This document shows, in pieces, positions 63,824 to 64,000 of a stretch of DNA of 64,000 nucleotides; position 1 is the stretch's first letter; the number at the start of each line of letters is the position of its first letter. A model generated the notes under the pieces. The model was not told where the DNA came from. It made no database searches and saw only the letters and a list, made by a program, of their open reading frames with translations. Source of the stretch: Hyphomicrobiales bacterium (GTDB lineage: Bacteria; Pseudomonadota; Alphaproteobacteria; Rhizobiales; Beijerinckiaceae); the NCBI GenBank assembly GCA_019075865.1, contig JAGXAN010000001.1:1-64000 (forward strand), written 5' to 3'. The translations under genes and the position numbers were made by a program.

Positions 63824-64000
63824 ATGCTCGCTTATATCATCCGCCGTATTCTGCTTATGATACCGACCATATTTGGCTTGCTCCTGCTTTGCTTTATCAT
63901 TGTGCAATTCGTGCCGGGTGGCCCGGTTGAGCGCATTGCCGCGCAATTGCAGGGCATGGATCAGCACGGCGGCGGTGGCGTGGCGGCACAATCGGGCGGC
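63824..64000 (+). CDS. peptide/microcin C-type ABC permease YejB/DppB, 5' part
   Basis: Only the first 59 codons are in the window. MLAYIIRRILLMIPTIFGLL forms the first transmembrane helix, followed by FIIVQFVPGGPVERIAAQLQ and a Gly-rich stretch. The FVPGGPVER block and Gly-rich insertion resemble YejB of the YejABEF importer more than DppB. It starts 85 bp after the HAAT ATPase gene and is probably a separate unit. Confidence 0.8.
   Translation, partial: MLAYIIRRILLMIPTIFGLLLLCFIIVQFVPGGPVERIAAQLQGMDQHGGGGVAAQSGG

Overview
The window looks like chromosomal DNA of an alphaproteobacterium, probably near the Hyphomicrobiales/Rhizobiales. It is GC-rich. Clade-typical neighbourhoods include Hsp20 with a DUF1150 protein, ComF-glutaredoxin-DUF1178, Mic60 (mitofilin) next to HemY, Rnd-LptC-LptA, and long-form HPF with PtsN. 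The genus cannot be fixed from sequence reading alone. No phage, insertion sequence or CRISPR array is visible. Both edges cut genes.

Left part (1-25 kb). The 3' end of a repetitive Ig-like surface protein is followed by a TolC-family lipoprotein. Next comes a phenylacetate locus: paaABCDE and paaI on the minus strand, paaZ and paaK on the plus strand, and a TetR regulator. A well-formed promoter in front of paaA carries a perfect palindrome over its -35 box. The genes for beta-oxidation of the ring-opened product (paaF, G, H, J) are not here. Then follow an ArsC-type reductase, a large SAM-cyclase-AAA signalling protein, QueC, Hsp20/DUF1150, a hydroxyacid dehydrogenase, ComF, glutaredoxin, a broken DUF1178 gene, class I fumarase and rnd-lptC-lptA.

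Middle part (25-48 kb). This is the most distinctive region. A long minus-strand array starts with an autoregulated LacI-type repressor. It continues through a CoA-transferase, a crotonase, an aldehyde dehydrogenase, a complete CUT1 sugar importer (binding protein, two permeases, ATPase), a GMC oxidoreductase, an SDR and a second GMC oxidoreductase. A branched-chain-type (HAAT) importer follows. Divergent from lacI are a DUF993 aldolase-like protein, glycerate 2-kinase, an alpha-ketoglutarate-semialdehyde dehydrogenase and a small CMD/AhpD-like protein. Two copies of one 15-bp operator-like sequence flank the divergent promoters. I infer an inducible pathway for an unidentified sugar-derived or sugar-linked compound that feeds 2-phosphoglycerate, 2-oxoglutarate and acyl-CoA into central metabolism.

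Right part (48-64 kb). This part is mostly housekeeping: tRNA-Thr(CGU), hemY, mic60, a CitE-like lyase with an ornithine-cyclodeaminase-family gene, lapA, ihfB, sppA, rpsA, hpf and ptsN. A second HAAT importer with a permease-ATPase fusion follows, and then the start of a YejB/DppB-type peptide permease. Intercistronic hairpins lie just after the binding-protein genes of two of the importers.
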